Shown: positions 54,042-64,000, counted from the stretch's first letter. The stretch is 64,000 bases of DNA from Colwellia demingiae (GCF_007954275.1 NZ_VOLT01000002.1:496001-560000), one strand, 5' to 3'. The notes: generated from the letters alone by a model not told the origin. A program made the numbers and translations.

Positions 54042-54065
54042 GCGAGTCAATTTGCAGAGTAATAA

Positions 54066-55430
54066 TTACAGAGTAACAAACTCTTCTGCTGAGGTGGGAT
54101 GAATAGCAATTGTGTTATCAAAATCAGCTTTCGTTGCGCCCATTTTCATTGCTACAGCAAATCCTTGTAATAATTCATCACTACCAAAACCAATACTGTG
54201 TAAACCAACTACTTTTTCTTCGCTACCTGCACAAATTAACTTCATTCGCGTCGGATCGCGATGGTCCTCAGTGATAGCTTGATACAGTGCTGTAAATTGC
54301 GATTTATAAACGGTAATATTTTCCTCACCGTATTGCGCAATAGCTTCGTCTTCAGTCAATCCAACGGTGCCGATAACTGGATGACTAAATACTACCGTAG
54401 CAATACCTGAATAATCTAAATGTTCTTCCGGTTTATTGTTAAATAGACGCTCACATAAACGACGACCCGCGGCAACAGCTACCGGCGTTAATTGTGCTCG
54501 ACCGGTGTTATCACCTACTGCATATATACCGTCAACATTAGTATTTTGATATTTATCTGTTTCGATAAAACCACGTTCATTCATCGCAACGCCAGCAGCT
54601 GCTAAATTAATATTATCAGTCGCTGGTTCTCGGCCAATTGCCCATACTAAGGTTTCAACAGGTCCAATAGTCTTCCCACTAGTTAGATGTACGATTAAGG
54701 TACCGTCAGCTAATTTTTCGATACGCTCTGGCGTGCTGTGGTTATGTAACGTTGGCCCATGTTTTGCCATTTGCTCTACCAAAGTATCGCTTAACATGTC
54801 ATCAAAACCACGTAATGGCTTTTCTTTACGCACTAATAAATGTGTTTCACTACCTAGGGCACAAAATACGCCCGCCAGTTCAACAGCTATATAACCGGCA
54901 CCTACGACAGCAACACTTTTAGGCTGCTCAGTTAAGGCGAAAAAGCCATCAGAGTCGATGCCATGTTCTGCACCTTCAATATTAGGGAAAGATGGACGAC
55001 CACCAGTAGCAATAGTGATGTGATCTGCAGTAATTAACTCACCGTTCACTTCAACAGTATTTTTATCAACAAATTTGGCAAAGCCATCAATAACGGTTAC
55101 ATCGTTAGCATCAAAACCACGCTGATAGGCCGCATGAATACGTTCAATATAAGCTTCTCGGTTAGCGACCAATTTAGCCCAATCAAACTGAGGAGTGCCT
55201 TGAGTAAGATGTTGAGCAAAACCGTAATCACTAGCATATTTCAATGCGTCAGATATCTGTCCGGCATACCACATCGCCTTTTTAGGTACACAACCAACAT
55301 TTACACAAGTACCACCAATGTACTTGGCTTCAATAACTGCTGCCTTTTTACCTAACTTTGCCGCGCGGTTAGCTGATGCTATACCGCCACTGCCACCGCC
55401 AATGGCAAGATAATCAAAATGTTGTGTCAT
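54066..55430 (-). CDS. gorA: Glutathione-disulfide reductase
   Basis: Gor reduces oxidised glutathione with NADPH in the cytoplasm, keeping thiols reduced. FAD site [18 protein letters not shown], redox-active pair [18 protein letters not shown] site [17 protein letters not shown] with downstream basic residues ([13 protein letters not shown]) that favour NADPH, FAD motif IYAVGDNTG and the C-terminal dimer/active-site [13 protein letters not shown] with the catalytic His and Glu. The ATG at 55430 gives [13 protein letters not shown], matching the E. coli start. An ATG four codons up (55442) is also possible since neither has a good ribosome site. Confidence 0.95.
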   Translation of the reverse strand: MTQHFDYLAIGGGSGGIASANRAAKLGKKAAVIEAKYIGGTCVNVGCVPKKAMWYAGQISDALKYASDYGFAQHLTQGTPQFDWAKLVANREAYIERIHAAYQRGFDANDVTVIDGFAKFVDKNTVEVNGELITADHITIATGGRPSFPNIEGAEHGIDSDGFFALTEQPKSVAVVGAGYIAVELAGVFCALGSETHLLVRKEKPLRGFDDMLSDTLVEQMAKHGPTLHNHSTPERIEKLADGTLIVHLTSGKTIGPVETLVWAIGREPATDNINLAAAGVAMNERGFIETDKYQNTNVDGIYAVGDNTGRAQLTPVAVAAGRRLCERLFNNKPEEHLDYSGIATVVFSHPVIGTVGLTEDEAIAQYGEENITVYKSQFTALYQAITEDHRDPTRMKLICAGSEEKVVGLHSIGFGSDELLQGFAVAMKMGATKADFDNTIAIHPTSAEEFVTL

Positions 55431-55552
55431 GGTTTCACTCATTAGTTAACGTATTGTTTAAATAGAATGTGGGCGCAAATTACACTTTATTCAAGTATTA
55501 AAATAATAATATTTAATAACTTTTTCAGTAATTGGCTGTCCGCTTTATCAAA

Positions 55553-58500
55553 TTAGCTATCGGTATAAGTAAGTTCGGTTTTATCTATCAGCAAATTTTT
55601 CATAATATTCTCCGCTGGTCTTGGCTTACTATATAAATAACCTTGTATATACTGGCATTGTTTGGCGACTAAATAATTTAATTGCTCAACCGTTTCTACA
55701 CCTTCTGCAATACAATGCATGTTAAGTCTTTTTGCTAATACTAGCGTGGTATCAACAATCGCTTCATCTGCTTCATTTATACCAATACCAGCAACAAAGC
55801 TACGGTCAATTTTTATAATATCTAAAGGTAATTTTTTTAAATAAGACAATGACGAAAAACCAGTGCCAAAATCATCAAGCGCTAAAGTAAGACCTAGTGA
55901 AGATAATTTACGCATGGTGGTGATGGCATTTTCAGGTTGTAAAATTAGCGAACTCTCTGTTACTTCAACACGTAATATTGCTGCAGGTAATTGGTAACGT
56001 GCCAATAATTCACTAATAAATGAGACTATGTCTGCTTCAACAAAGTGTTGTACTGATAAGTTTATCGACACATAAAATTCAGGTCGTATGGTGTGCCATT
56101 CTTTTAGATCCTTACATACTCGCTCAAGTGCCATTTCTGTCATCGTGATGATTAAATTTAGCTCTTCTGATAAAGGAATAAAGTCACTTGGTGGCACTAA
56201 GCCAGTAGATGTTTGCCAACGCATTAACATCTCGACTCCCACAGCCTTACCCGTATAAGCATTAATAATAGGTTGGTAGTGATTAATAAACTCATTATTT
56301 TTTACTGCTAATTTTAATGCTGATTCCTGACTCAAGCGCTCCATTGCTTCAATATTCATTTGTGCAGTATAAAATTTAAAGTTACTTTTTCCGGCTTGTT
56401 TCGCATGATACATAGCAACATCAGCATGGCGTAATAATTCGTCTGAGTTAATACCATCATTGGGGTATAATGCAATACCTATACTTGCACCAACACTCAC
56501 TAAATTACCATCTAAATCAAAGGATTGACCGATTGTATTAATGACCTTTTCTGCAATTCGCCCCAGCTGATTTTCATTAGCGAAACTCTCTAGTAACACA
56601 ACAAATTCATCACCTCCAATACGTGCTACCGTATCATCGATGCGTAATGCACTTTGCAAGCGTTTAGTAATTTCTCGTAATAATAAATCCCCGAAATCAT
56701 GTCCTAAAGAATCATTAACTTGCTTAAATCGATCAAGATCAATAAAGAACACCGCAATGGAGGTGTCTCGTCGATTAGAAAAATCTATCGCATGTTTAAT
56801 ACGTTCAAGCAATAACGTTCGATTGGGTAATCCTGTTAAATGGTCATAATTTGCTAATAATCGTAATTCACTTTCAGCACTTTTCTGCGCGCTAATATCC
56901 GTTAATACAAACAAGTAATGTAAAGCATTAGTTACTGAACTTAGCCCTACAGTGACGTTAATAATGACGTGGTATTCATCCTTATTGGCGGTAACTATCA
57001 ACTCTTCTCCACGCCAATGCTCTCCCTCTTTTAGCGAAAGCATTAATTTACGATAAAAACTGCGACGTTTCTGGCTGACGCCTAAGAGTTTGTCACTAAA
57101 ATCAAACTCTTCTTCTGGCCAATCAAAAACAGCACGCATTGACTGGTTTGCCGTGATTCGGGATATTTTTTCATCAATGATAAATACCCAATCTTGGGTT
57201 TGCTGAAAGGCATCTCCGTAATACTGAGCGCGCTCTTCATTAGCGCGCGACTCGGTAATATTAGTATAAGATCCTGTCACTCTGACAGGATGATTATTAG
57301 CATCTACAGCAACAATTTTTCCTAAATCTTTATACCAAAACCAGTGACCATCTGATGTTTTCAAACGATAGGTACAGGAAAAGTTATCCTTTAGATTAGC
57401 GCTACTAATAAATAGCTGCCAACAATGAATAAAATTATCATGATCTTCAGGATGAATAAGCGCTACATGCTCTTCTAAACTATAAAACAGCGCCTTCTCT
57501 CGGTAACCTAAATCTAAAGCAATACGCTTTCCAAACATTAAGTCTTCATCGGCTTGCCAATCCCAGACCTCACTGTTACTTCCAGTTAAGGCTAGTTGTA
57601 AGCGATTTTCTCGATATTTCACTTGCTCATGAACATCAAGTAATAATTGTTGCTGGGTTTTACGATAACGATACCAAGTCACCGTAATTAACATTAAGGC
57701 GATAGAATAAAGTAATATCGCTAATGGTGAGCGCCAAGGAGCAAAGCCTACGTTGAATTTAATATGTACGGGCGAAGAGTACTCTCCCGTATAAGGAGAC
57801 TTAGCTTGAATAGATAAAGTATGTTTACCTGAAGCGAGGCTAGGAAAGGTGACATGAGCTTCATGACTTGCCGGAAAATCAATATTGTCTTGTCCCGTTA
57901 AATGATATTTATAGATGATACTTTTCTCATTACCGTAAGAAAAAGTAGAAAAATTAATACGGATACCTACATCATCATGGTTAAGATTAATAACGGCATT
58001 ATTTTCAATGACTAAAGGTAAGATTAACTCTCGAGACAATAATTCTACGGCAGTAACTTTGACTGTAACATTTTCATTATCATGTATTTTTTTCAACTCT
58101 AAAGGATCAAAAATACTAATGCCTTCCATAGAGCCGTAAACAAATGAGCCATCCGCTAATTTTGCATAAGCCTTAGCATTAAACTCCGTCGCTCCAAGGC
58201 CATTTTTACGGGTGAAATGACTTATATGTTGGTTATCTGAATCCAACATAAATACACCGTTATGGCTAGAGAACCAGATGTCACCAGAGTCATCTGCCAT
58301 GACACCATAAACGTTATTCTCAATAATGGAATTAGCTTTATGGTAATAATATTTCTCTTTAAAATCAGGTAATGTTAAGCCAATGAGGCCTTTACCACTG
58401 TAGCTCAACCAGAGGACTTGGTTTTTATCAATCGCCCAATTATCGATATAAACATTTTCACCTGCGAGTATCCCTTCTAGTTGATAAAGCTGTACAAATT

Positions 58501-60145
58501 CTCGTGTATGGGTATTAAATCCCCATAAACCATCATTACTGGTGAGTAAAAACCAATCACTATTTGGTAATGAGCCCAAGAAATACAATAAACGTTCAGG
58601 AGAAAATTGCGCCGTAATTTCGCTTAACGTATCAACTTGATAAGTGATTAAGTTTATTTTAAAAATACCTTTTTCATTCGTTAGCCATAAAAAATCATCT
58701 TCTCTTAAGATGTCAAATTGCTCTAGGGCAAGTAGCTGATTAACTTCATCATTGAAGGGTAATGCTAATATTTTTTCCTGTTTTTTATCAAATAGAAGTA
58801 CACCTTGGGCAGTAGAAACAAGTAATTGCTCTGCTGTTAAAGTTATTAGGCTATAAATATGGCTTTTCGTATAAATACTCTTAGAATCATCATTCACTAA
58901 AAAGGGGGTCACACGCTGCTTTACCAAATTAACTAGGTTAAAGCCATTTGAAGTGGCAACCCAAAGCAAATCAGTATTGAAGCTATCAGGTAAAGCATGC
59001 CAAACTTCGTTATAGCTCAAACTAGCAATATTGTTATTTTTATAACCATAGTTTTTAACTAATTCTTTTTGAGGGTCCCATTGATAAGCCCCTACGGTAT
59101 TTGAGCCTAGCCAGAAAATACCCTGATTATCTTTAATGAGTGCTTTTATATTATCATCGGTAATATCATCAAAATAATCACTAAAGCCAAATAGGAACTC
59201 ACTAGTATTATTCAACGTATTAATTGCGTACAAGCCCTTATCAGAGGCTACGTAAAGTATTTCTCCATCAAGTAATGTCTGCCATGCAGCCATATTTTCA
59301 ATAAGCTGTTGGTAGTCTGGTAATTTCGATTCTCCCGCAATATATGCCTTAATCTGCGATACATTTATAGTATAAAACCCATCGAAAGAGCCTAAATATA
59401 AGGTATGATTATTATCAGCATGTACTGTATATATTTTATTCAGTTCTTCGCTATTCGACTGCTTGGTATGATCCGCTTGTATTTGAGGTAATTTTTTCCA
59501 ATCGTTTTTCTCAATATCATAGGCAAAAACACCTATCTTAGAAGCTAGGTAGATTACGCCATCATAAAATGACATTTGAAATAGTGATAAATTACCTGCT
59601 AACTCTAATTCCAAGTCTATTACTTGCTGATATTCACCGGTAACTTGATTATAAACACCAAGCGTTTTTGATGTTAACACCCATACTTTATTGTCATAAT
59701 CATTAATCAAGTCAGTAATATAGTAATCAAAACCTTGTGCAAGTTTTATTGGGATATGCCGGTAACTATCTGTTTTAGGGTTATAACAATAAAGTTTTCG
59801 ACCATCAACATTTAACCAAATCAAACCATTTTTATCTTCAAGTACATTGTATATAGCAACATTTTCAAAACTGTTTTTTGGTCCTGGCAATTGCCTAACT
59901 TCATTGCCATCATAAACATTGACACCACTTTCAGTACCTAGCCAAATGAAACCTGTTTTGTCTTGAATAATTGAATGAATACTACCTTGTGATAAACCAT
60001 CATCAACAGAGAGAAGTTCTAGGGAAAGGTTTTCTATTGCAGCATAACTATTAGTAGGGGCGACTATACCGCCAATAAAAATAACGCTCAAAAAAATGCT
60101 TAACATTAGTCGACAGGAAATAAGTAATCTCTTAAGCATCGTCAC
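55553..60145 (-). CDS. Beta-propeller sensor with PAS, GGDEF and EAL domains (c-di-GMP turnover)
   Basis: A 1530-residue inner-membrane signalling protein. After a signal sequence (to about residue 35) come some 14 two-component-regulator propeller repeats (GLSQGSIHSIIQDKTGFIWL, then LGTESGVNVYDG), forming a periplasmic double propeller, then a Y_Y_Y domain (about 690-790) and one membrane helix (about 803-826). In the cytoplasm: two PAS domains (about 845-970, 985-1095), GGDEF (ARIGGDEFVVLLES at about 1175, with RIDD as the inhibitory I-site five residues before it) and EAL (about 1275-1520). The EAL motif reads EML, but the downstream catalytic residues (NLS, EVTES, LDDFGTGFSSL, AEGVET) remain, so both making and breaking c-di-GMP is possible. 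The propeller ligand, perhaps a polysaccharide product, is unknown. Confidence 0.92.
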   Translation of the reverse strand: MTMLKRLLISCRLMLSIFLSVIFIGGIVAPTNSYAAIENLSLELLSVDDGLSQGSIHSIIQDKTGFIWLGTESGVNVYDGNEVRQLPGPKNSFENVAIYNVLEDKNGLIWLNVDGRKLYCYNPKTDSYRHIPIKLAQGFDYYITDLINDYDNKVWVLTSKTLGVYNQVTGEYQQVIDLELELAGNLSLFQMSFYDGVIYLASKIGVFAYDIEKNDWKKLPQIQADHTKQSNSEELNKIYTVHADNNHTLYLGSFDGFYTINVSQIKAYIAGESKLPDYQQLIENMAAWQTLLDGEILYVASDKGLYAINTLNNTSEFLFGFSDYFDDITDDNIKALIKDNQGIFWLGSNTVGAYQWDPQKELVKNYGYKNNNIASLSYNEVWHALPDSFNTDLLWVATSNGFNLVNLVKQRVTPFLVNDDSKSIYTKSHIYSLITLTAEQLLVSTAQGVLLFDKKQEKILALPFNDEVNQLLALEQFDILREDDFLWLTNEKGIFKINLITYQVDTLSEITAQFSPERLLYFLGSLPNSDWFLLTSNDGLWGFNTHTREFVQLYQLEGILAGENVYIDNWAIDKNQVLWLSYSGKGLIGLTLPDFKEKYYYHKANSIIENNVYGVMADDSGDIWFSSHNGVFMLDSDNQHISHFTRKNGLGATEFNAKAYAKLADGSFVYGSMEGISIFDPLELKKIHDNENVTVKVTAVELLSRELILPLVIENNAVINLNHDDVGIRINFSTFSYGNEKSIIYKYHLTGQDNIDFPASHEAHVTFPSLASGKHTLSIQAKSPYTGEYSSPVHIKFNVGFAPWRSPLAILLYSIALMLITVTWYRYRKTQQQLLLDVHEQVKYRENRLQLALTGSNSEVWDWQADEDLMFGKRIALDLGYREKALFYSLEEHVALIHPEDHDNFIHCWQLFISSANLKDNFSCTYRLKTSDGHWFWYKDLGKIVAVDANNHPVRVTGSYTNITESRANEERAQYYGDAFQQTQDWVFIIDEKISRITANQSMRAVFDWPEEEFDFSDKLLGVSQKRRSFYRKLMLSLKEGEHWRGEELIVTANKDEYHVIINVTVGLSSVTNALHYLFVLTDISAQKSAESELRLLANYDHLTGLPNRTLLLERIKHAIDFSNRRDTSIAVFFIDLDRFKQVNDSLGHDFGDLLLREITKRLQSALRIDDTVARIGGDEFVVLLESFANENQLGRIAEKVINTIGQSFDLDGNLVSVGASIGIALYPNDGINSDELLRHADVAMYHAKQAGKSNFKFYTAQMNIEAMERLSQESALKLAVKNNEFINHYQPIINAYTGKAVGVEMLMRWQTSTGLVPPSDFIPLSEELNLIITMTEMALERVCKDLKEWHTIRPEFYVSINLSVQHFVEADIVSFISELLARYQLPAAILRVEVTESSLILQPENAITTMRKLSSLGLTLALDDFGTGFSSLSYLKKLPLDIIKIDRSFVAGIGINEADEAIVDTTLVLAKRLNMHCIAEGVETVEQLNYLVAKQCQYIQGYLYSKPRPAENIMKNLLIDKTELTYTDS

Positions 60146-60419
60146 TCAACAACAGAATTAATTATAAAAATATAAAGGTTCCATAAAGTATAGTTTACGA
60201 TGGCGTTGTGCAAACAAAAATCAATAAAAATACAACTGCTAACAACAGGTTTACTTACTCTATACAATAAAATCACACCAATAAGTAATCTAGTAATACA
60301 TTAACAAGTGTTTTTATAACTTCATCTGATGAATATTTTATAACTATTGTCTAAATTGCCTTGAATAAAGCCTCTCTAGGTCTTACATCTCTTATAACAT
60401 AAACTAATTTTTAAGCATT

Positions 60420-62471
60420 ATGACCAATCCATTATTAGTATTTAGCGAACTACCTGCCTTTTCAAAAATTAAACCTGAACATGTAAAGCCTGCTGTTGAG
60501 CAATCAATTAGTGATTGCAAAAAAATCATTGAGCAAGTTCTCGCTAATAATGATGTATTTACTTGGGAGAATTTAGTCTTACCCATTGATGAAGTTGATG
60601 ATGTGCTATCTAAACTTTGGTCACCGGTTTCCCATATGAATTCAGTTGTTAGTAGTGATGCATTGCGTGATGCCTATGAATCTTGTCTGCCTCTGTTATC
60701 TGAATATGGCACCTTTGTTGGTCAACATGAAGGTTTATATCAAGCCTACTTTAGCGTTAAAAACAGTAAGCGATTTGAACAGCTCAACGTAGCTCAACAG
60801 AAAGTTATCACTAATGCCCTTCGTGATTTTAAACTATCAGGCATTGCCTTAAGTAATAATGATAAGAAGCGTTATGGTGAAATAGCTACTCGCTTATCAG
60901 AGCTCAGCTCAAGCTTTAGCAATAATGTGCTCGATGCTACCCATCCCTTTAGTATTACCATCGAAGATGTAAAAGAGCTTACCGGCTTGCCAGAGAGTGC
61001 TTTAGCGGCGGCAAAAGAACTCGCTACAGCAAAAGAGCAACAGGGATTTACTTTTACCCTTGATATTCCAAGTTATCTACCGGTAATGATGTATTGTGAT
61101 AATGCGGATTTGCGCGAACAACTTTATACTGCATTTGTTACTCGTGCCTCAGACCAAGGTCCTAATGCGAATAAATTTGATAACAGTGCCATCATGGATG
61201 AGCTACTAAGCTTGAGACATGAATTAGCTAACTTGCTTGATTTTGACAACTATGCCCAACACTCATTGGCCACTAAAATGGCAAATAGTACGAGTGAAGT
61301 AATGGCATTTCTTGAAAATTTAGCCCTTAAATCACAACACCAAGGTAAACGAGACTTTAACGAACTAAGCGACTTTGCTAAGAGTGAGTTCAAGAAAGAT
61401 AACTTACAGGCTTGGGATTTAGCTTATTACAGCGAGAAGTTAAAACAAAGTCGTTACGCCATTTCAGATGAGCAATTACGTCCATATTTCCCTAAAGACA
61501 AAGTTGTTTCTGGTTTATTTGAAGTCGTCCATAAGCTATTCGGCTTATCTATCAAACATCGTGAAGGTGTTGATGTATGGCATGACGATGTTAACTTTTA
61601 TGATGTATTTGATAAATCAGGTGCAAGACGAGGCAGCTTCTATCTTGATCTTTATGCTCGCGAGAAAAAACGTGGTGGTGCTTGGATGGATGACTGTGTT
61701 GGTCGAAGCCAGTTAGCTGATGGATCTATTCAATACCCAGTTGCCTATTTAACGTGTAATTTTAACGGCCCTGTAGGCAATCAACCGGCATTATTTACCC
61801 ATGATGAAGTCGTTACCCTATTCCATGAATTTGGTCATGGTATTCATCACATGTTAAGCCAAATAAACGACAGCAGTGTTGCCGGCATTAATGGCGTTCC
61901 TTGGGATGCAGTAGAACTTCCTAGTCAATTTTTAGAAAACTGGTGCTGGCAACCTGAAGCACTTGCATTTATTTCCGGCCATTTTGAAAGTGGAGAGCCA
62001 TTGCCTCAAGAAATGTTAACCAAAATGTTGGCAGCGAAAAACTTCCAATCTGCGATGCAAATGTTACGTCAGATTGAGTTCAGCATCTTTGATTTTACTA
62101 TGCATGAAAGCTTTGACCCGAAAGCATTAAACAATGAGAAACATATTCAGCAAGTGCTCGATAATGTTAGAACTAAATACTCAGTTGTAACCGCACCTGA
62201 ATTTAACCGCTTCCAACATGGCTTTAGTCACATCTTTGGTGGTGGCTATTCAGCAGGTTACTACAGCTACAAATGGGCAGAAGTCTTATCAGCTGACGCC
62301 TTTGGCTTATTCGAAGAGCAAGGTATCTTCAATGAAGAAACCGGTCAGTCATTCTTAACCAATATTTTAGAGAAAGGTGGCAGCGAAGAGCCAAGCGAGT
62401 TGTTTAAAAACTTCAGAGGCAGAACACCAGAAATTGATGCGTTATTACGTCACTCTGGCATCGAAGCTTAA
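60420..62471 (+). CDS. prlC: Oligopeptidase A (peptidase M3)
   Basis: A 683-residue cytoplasmic zinc endopeptidase that degrades short peptides, including cleaved signal peptides. The zinc-binding motif is VVTLFHEFGHGIHHML (HExxH, about residue 468), with the third ligand Glu in NGVPWDAVELPSQFLENW. ARRGSFYLDLYAREKKRGGA and FSHIFGGGYSAGYYSYKWAEV complete the M3A pattern. Length equals E. coli OpdA (680). The ribosome site is weak. It is followed after 18 bp by the glycosylase gene and probably cotranscribed with it. Confidence 0.96.
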   Translation: MTNPLLVFSELPAFSKIKPEHVKPAVEQSISDCKKIIEQVLANNDVFTWENLVLPIDEVDDVLSKLWSPVSHMNSVVSSDALRDAYESCLPLLSEYGTFVGQHEGLYQAYFSVKNSKRFEQLNVAQQKVITNALRDFKLSGIALSNNDKKRYGEIATRLSELSSSFSNNVLDATHPFSITIEDVKELTGLPESALAAAKELATAKEQQGFTFTLDIPSYLPVMMYCDNADLREQLYTAFVTRASDQGPNANKFDNSAIMDELLSLRHELANLLDFDNYAQHSLATKMANSTSEVMAFLENLALKSQHQGKRDFNELSDFAKSEFKKDNLQAWDLAYYSEKLKQSRYAISDEQLRPYFPKDKVVSGLFEVVHKLFGLSIKHREGVDVWHDDVNFYDVFDKSGARRGSFYLDLYAREKKRGGAWMDDCVGRSQLADGSIQYPVAYLTCNFNGPVGNQPALFTHDEVVTLFHEFGHGIHHMLSQINDSSVAGINGVPWDAVELPSQFLENWCWQPEALAFISGHFESGEPLPQEMLTKMLAAKNFQSAMQMLRQIEFSIFDFTMHESFDPKALNNEKHIQQVLDNVRTKYSVVTAPEFNRFQHGFSHIFGGGYSAGYYSYKWAEVLSADAFGLFEEQGIFNEETGQSFLTNILEKGGSEEPSELFKNFRGRTPEIDALLRHSGIEA

Positions 62472-62489
62472 CTGAGTAAATACATCACA

Positions 62490-63221
62490 ATGACACACGA
62501 ATCGTTTAAATCATTATATCAACGTGCCGCCGATCGAAAAGGTGGCACACCGGCACTAGAGCTATTGTTAGGTAAAAGAATATTGGGCAAGAAATTGCTC
62601 GACGATAACGCAGCAGAACAAAGTATTGTTCAACTCACTGACGATAGAGTTTTAGCCGCTTTTACCAAGCAGATTTTTAAATCTGGTTTTGTATGGCGAG
62701 TTGTTGAAAACAAATGGCCTGACTTTGAAGAGCACTTTTTTAATTTTAATATTGAAAAAATGCTGATGATGCCTGAAGAAATGTTGGAACGAAAAGCGGC
62801 AGATCCGAAAATCATTCGTAATTATAATAAAGTCAAAACGATTAAAGCCAATGCGCAGATGATGTTTGATATCACACTAGATAAAAACATCAGCTTTGCG
62901 CAGTTTATTAATGACTGGCCAAGTGAAGATATCATTGGCTTATGGGCTTATTTGAAAAAGCATGGTCAACGCTTAGGCGGTAATACTGGGCCATACGCAC
63001 TTAGATTATTAGGCAAAGATACCTTCATTTTAAGCAGTGATGTTGAAGCTTATTTAAGGGCACAGCAGATCATAGATGGCGGCTTGCAAAGTAAAAAAAG
63101 CTTAACCGCTATTCAAGCGTTTTTTAATACATTACAAAAACAAAGTGGCTATAACTTAACACAGTTAAGTCGTTTGATTGCTTTTGCTAGTGCCGATAAT
63201 TATGTGCAGGTTGGAGAGTAA
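62490..63221 (+). CDS. DNA-3-methyladenine glycosylase I (Tag)-like protein
   Basis: A 243-residue member of the Tag/adenine-glycosylase family (PF03352), which excises 3-methyladenine from DNA. Visible are FKSGFVWRVVENKWPDFEEH (typical Trp/Glu region), IIRNYNKVKTIKANAQMM and AYLKKHGQRLGGNTGPYALR. It contains no cysteine at all, so the Cys/His zinc site of E. coli Tag is missing; this defines a separate subgroup often annotated only as 3-methyladenine glycosylase. It is coupled to prlC (18-bp gap). The last codons form one arm of a perfect inverted repeat that covers the stop codon. Confidence 0.82.
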   Translation: MTHESFKSLYQRAADRKGGTPALELLLGKRILGKKLLDDNAAEQSIVQLTDDRVLAAFTKQIFKSGFVWRVVENKWPDFEEHFFNFNIEKMLMMPEEMLERKAADPKIIRNYNKVKTIKANAQMMFDITLDKNISFAQFINDWPSEDIIGLWAYLKKHGQRLGGNTGPYALRLLGKDTFILSSDVEAYLRAQQIIDGGLQSKKSLTAIQAFFNTLQKQSGYNLTQLSRLIAFASADNYVQVGE

Positions 63222-63234
63222 CCTGCACATAATT
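63198..63234. terminator. Perfect inverted repeat at the end of the Tag-like gene
   Basis: AATTATGTGCAGGTT and AACCTGCACATAATT (15 bp) flank a 7-bp loop. The left arm is coding and the stop codon is at the loop edge. It separates two convergent genes and could stop transcription both ways, though T runs are short. Confidence 0.6.
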
Positions 63235-63240
63235 TACTAT

Positions 63241-64000
63241 CTAAGCACGGCCATACTTATCTTCAAAACGAACAATGTCATCCTCACCTAAATAACTACC
63301 CGATTGTACTTCAATCATTTCTAATGGTAGTTTCCCTGGGTTTTCTAGCGCATGAACAGCGCCAACAGGAATATAAGCTGATTGATTTTAAGTTAATAAC
63401 ACGGCTTTTTCATCTATCGTTACTTTCGCTGTACCCGACACTATGATCCAGTGTTCAGCTCTGTGATGATGCATTTGCACTGATAGTTTAGCGCCTGGCT
63501 TTACAGTAATGCGTTTAACTTGGAAACGCTCTCCCGTATCAATACAGTCATATTTTCCCCACGGGCGGTAGGCTTCACGATGTAATACTGCCTCACTACG
63601 CTTATCGGCCTTTAACTGCTCAACTATTTGTTTAACTTCTTGTACTTTATCTTTATTGGCAACTAATACAGCATCAGGTGTATCAATAATCACTAAGTTA
63701 TCAACACCAACTGTTGCAATCAGCTTGTTTTGACTGTGAATATAACTGTTAGTCGTTTGCTGAGCAATTACGTCACCTTTTAACACATTTTTGTCATCAT
63801 TCTGATGGCAAACTTCCCAAAGAGCAGAATAAGAGCCAACATCGCTCCAACCAGCGTCAAGCGGCACAACAACAGCTGAATCAGTTTTTTCCATTACGGC
63901 ATAATCAATTGACTCACTAGCACAAGCTAAAAAATCAGCCTTGTTTGGACGAAGAAAATCAAGATCTTGCTCAACACCTTTCATCGCTTGATGACAATTG
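63241..64000 (-). pseudogene. manC: Mannose-1-phosphate guanylyltransferase / mannose-6-phosphate isomerase, 3' part with in-frame stop
   Basis: This is the C-terminal part of ManC/CpsB, which makes GDP-mannose for capsule and exopolysaccharide; the 5' part lies beyond the right edge. [20 protein letters not shown] and [14 protein letters not shown] belong to the nucleotidyltransferase half. The cupin isomerase half has [20 protein letters not shown] and [20 protein letters not shown]. The frame is cut by TAA at 63388-63390 after KAVLLT, yet the same frame continues with [12 protein letters not shown] and ends [20 protein letters not shown] at a natural stop (63241). Relatives have Glu where the TAA is, so a single GAA-to-TAA change explains it. 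The truncated product loses the last 49 residues of the cupin; the guanylyltransferase half may still work. A sequencing error is possible. Confidence 0.85.

Overview
The window is an AT-rich chromosomal stretch of a marine gammaproteobacterium of the order Alteromonadales, most like Colwellia. This rests on the gene set (GreB, Tex, SpoT, Gor, PrlC and GlmU of gammaproteobacterial type), the low GC content, the abundance of chemoreceptor, c-di-GMP and TonB genes, and palindromic intergenic repeats of a kind I associate with Colwellia and Shewanella. No tRNA, rRNA, CRISPR array, transposase or prophage gene was seen. Almost everything is chromosomal housekeeping or nutrient-response genes.

Layout. 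1-2768: amino-sugar synthesis (glmS 5' end, a DeoR-type regulator, glmU). 2902-14919: nitrate assimilation in two leftward units, nirB-nirD-nasA and narK followed by a PP2C phosphatase/Ser-Thr kinase fusion. Each unit has a GG-N10-GC sigma-54 promoter with an NtrC-like palindrome about 100 bp upstream. An AraC regulator and an MFS exporter sit between the two units. 15045-20767: an acetate-type Na+/solute symporter with its small subunit, divergent from a cNMP/CBS/DUF294 protein and a DnaQ-like exonuclease. 20765-25127: a 267-bp MITE-like element, an M17 aminopeptidase and an S9 peptidase. 25037-34028: a Fur-controlled TonB siderophore receptor, an esterase, two chemoreceptors and a DcaP-type porin. 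34063-37647: a candidate Fur-regulated small RNA, tex, a second MITE copy and greB. 37693-42522: a TraF-like envelope protein, a cyclophilin lipoprotein, DUF445 and an aromatic/aspartate aminotransferase. 42691-49627: gmk, rpoZ, spoT, ridA, trmH, recG. 49786-55430: polA, a long gene-poor gap with two DnaA boxes, DUF4399 and gor. 55553-60145: a 1530-residue beta-propeller/PAS/GGDEF/EAL sensor. 60420-64000: prlC, a Tag-like glycosylase and the 3' part of a manC gene broken by an in-frame stop.

The strongest undescribed candidate is between the 3' ends of a chemoreceptor gene and tex. On the minus strand there is a TTGACT-N17-TATCAT promoter overlapped by a near-perfect Fur box, then about 185 nt holding a perfect 14-bp hairpin and an intrinsic terminator, with no protein gene. 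It has the architecture of an iron-starvation small RNA. Other notable points: two copies of a TA-flanked MITE, one apparently inserted exactly in a stop codon; a palindromic repeat lying inside the loop of an intrinsic terminator; a shared TAGACT..AGTCTA motif in front of the symporter and porin genes; and the kinase/phosphatase fusion in the nitrate unit. No wholly new multi-gene system was evident.
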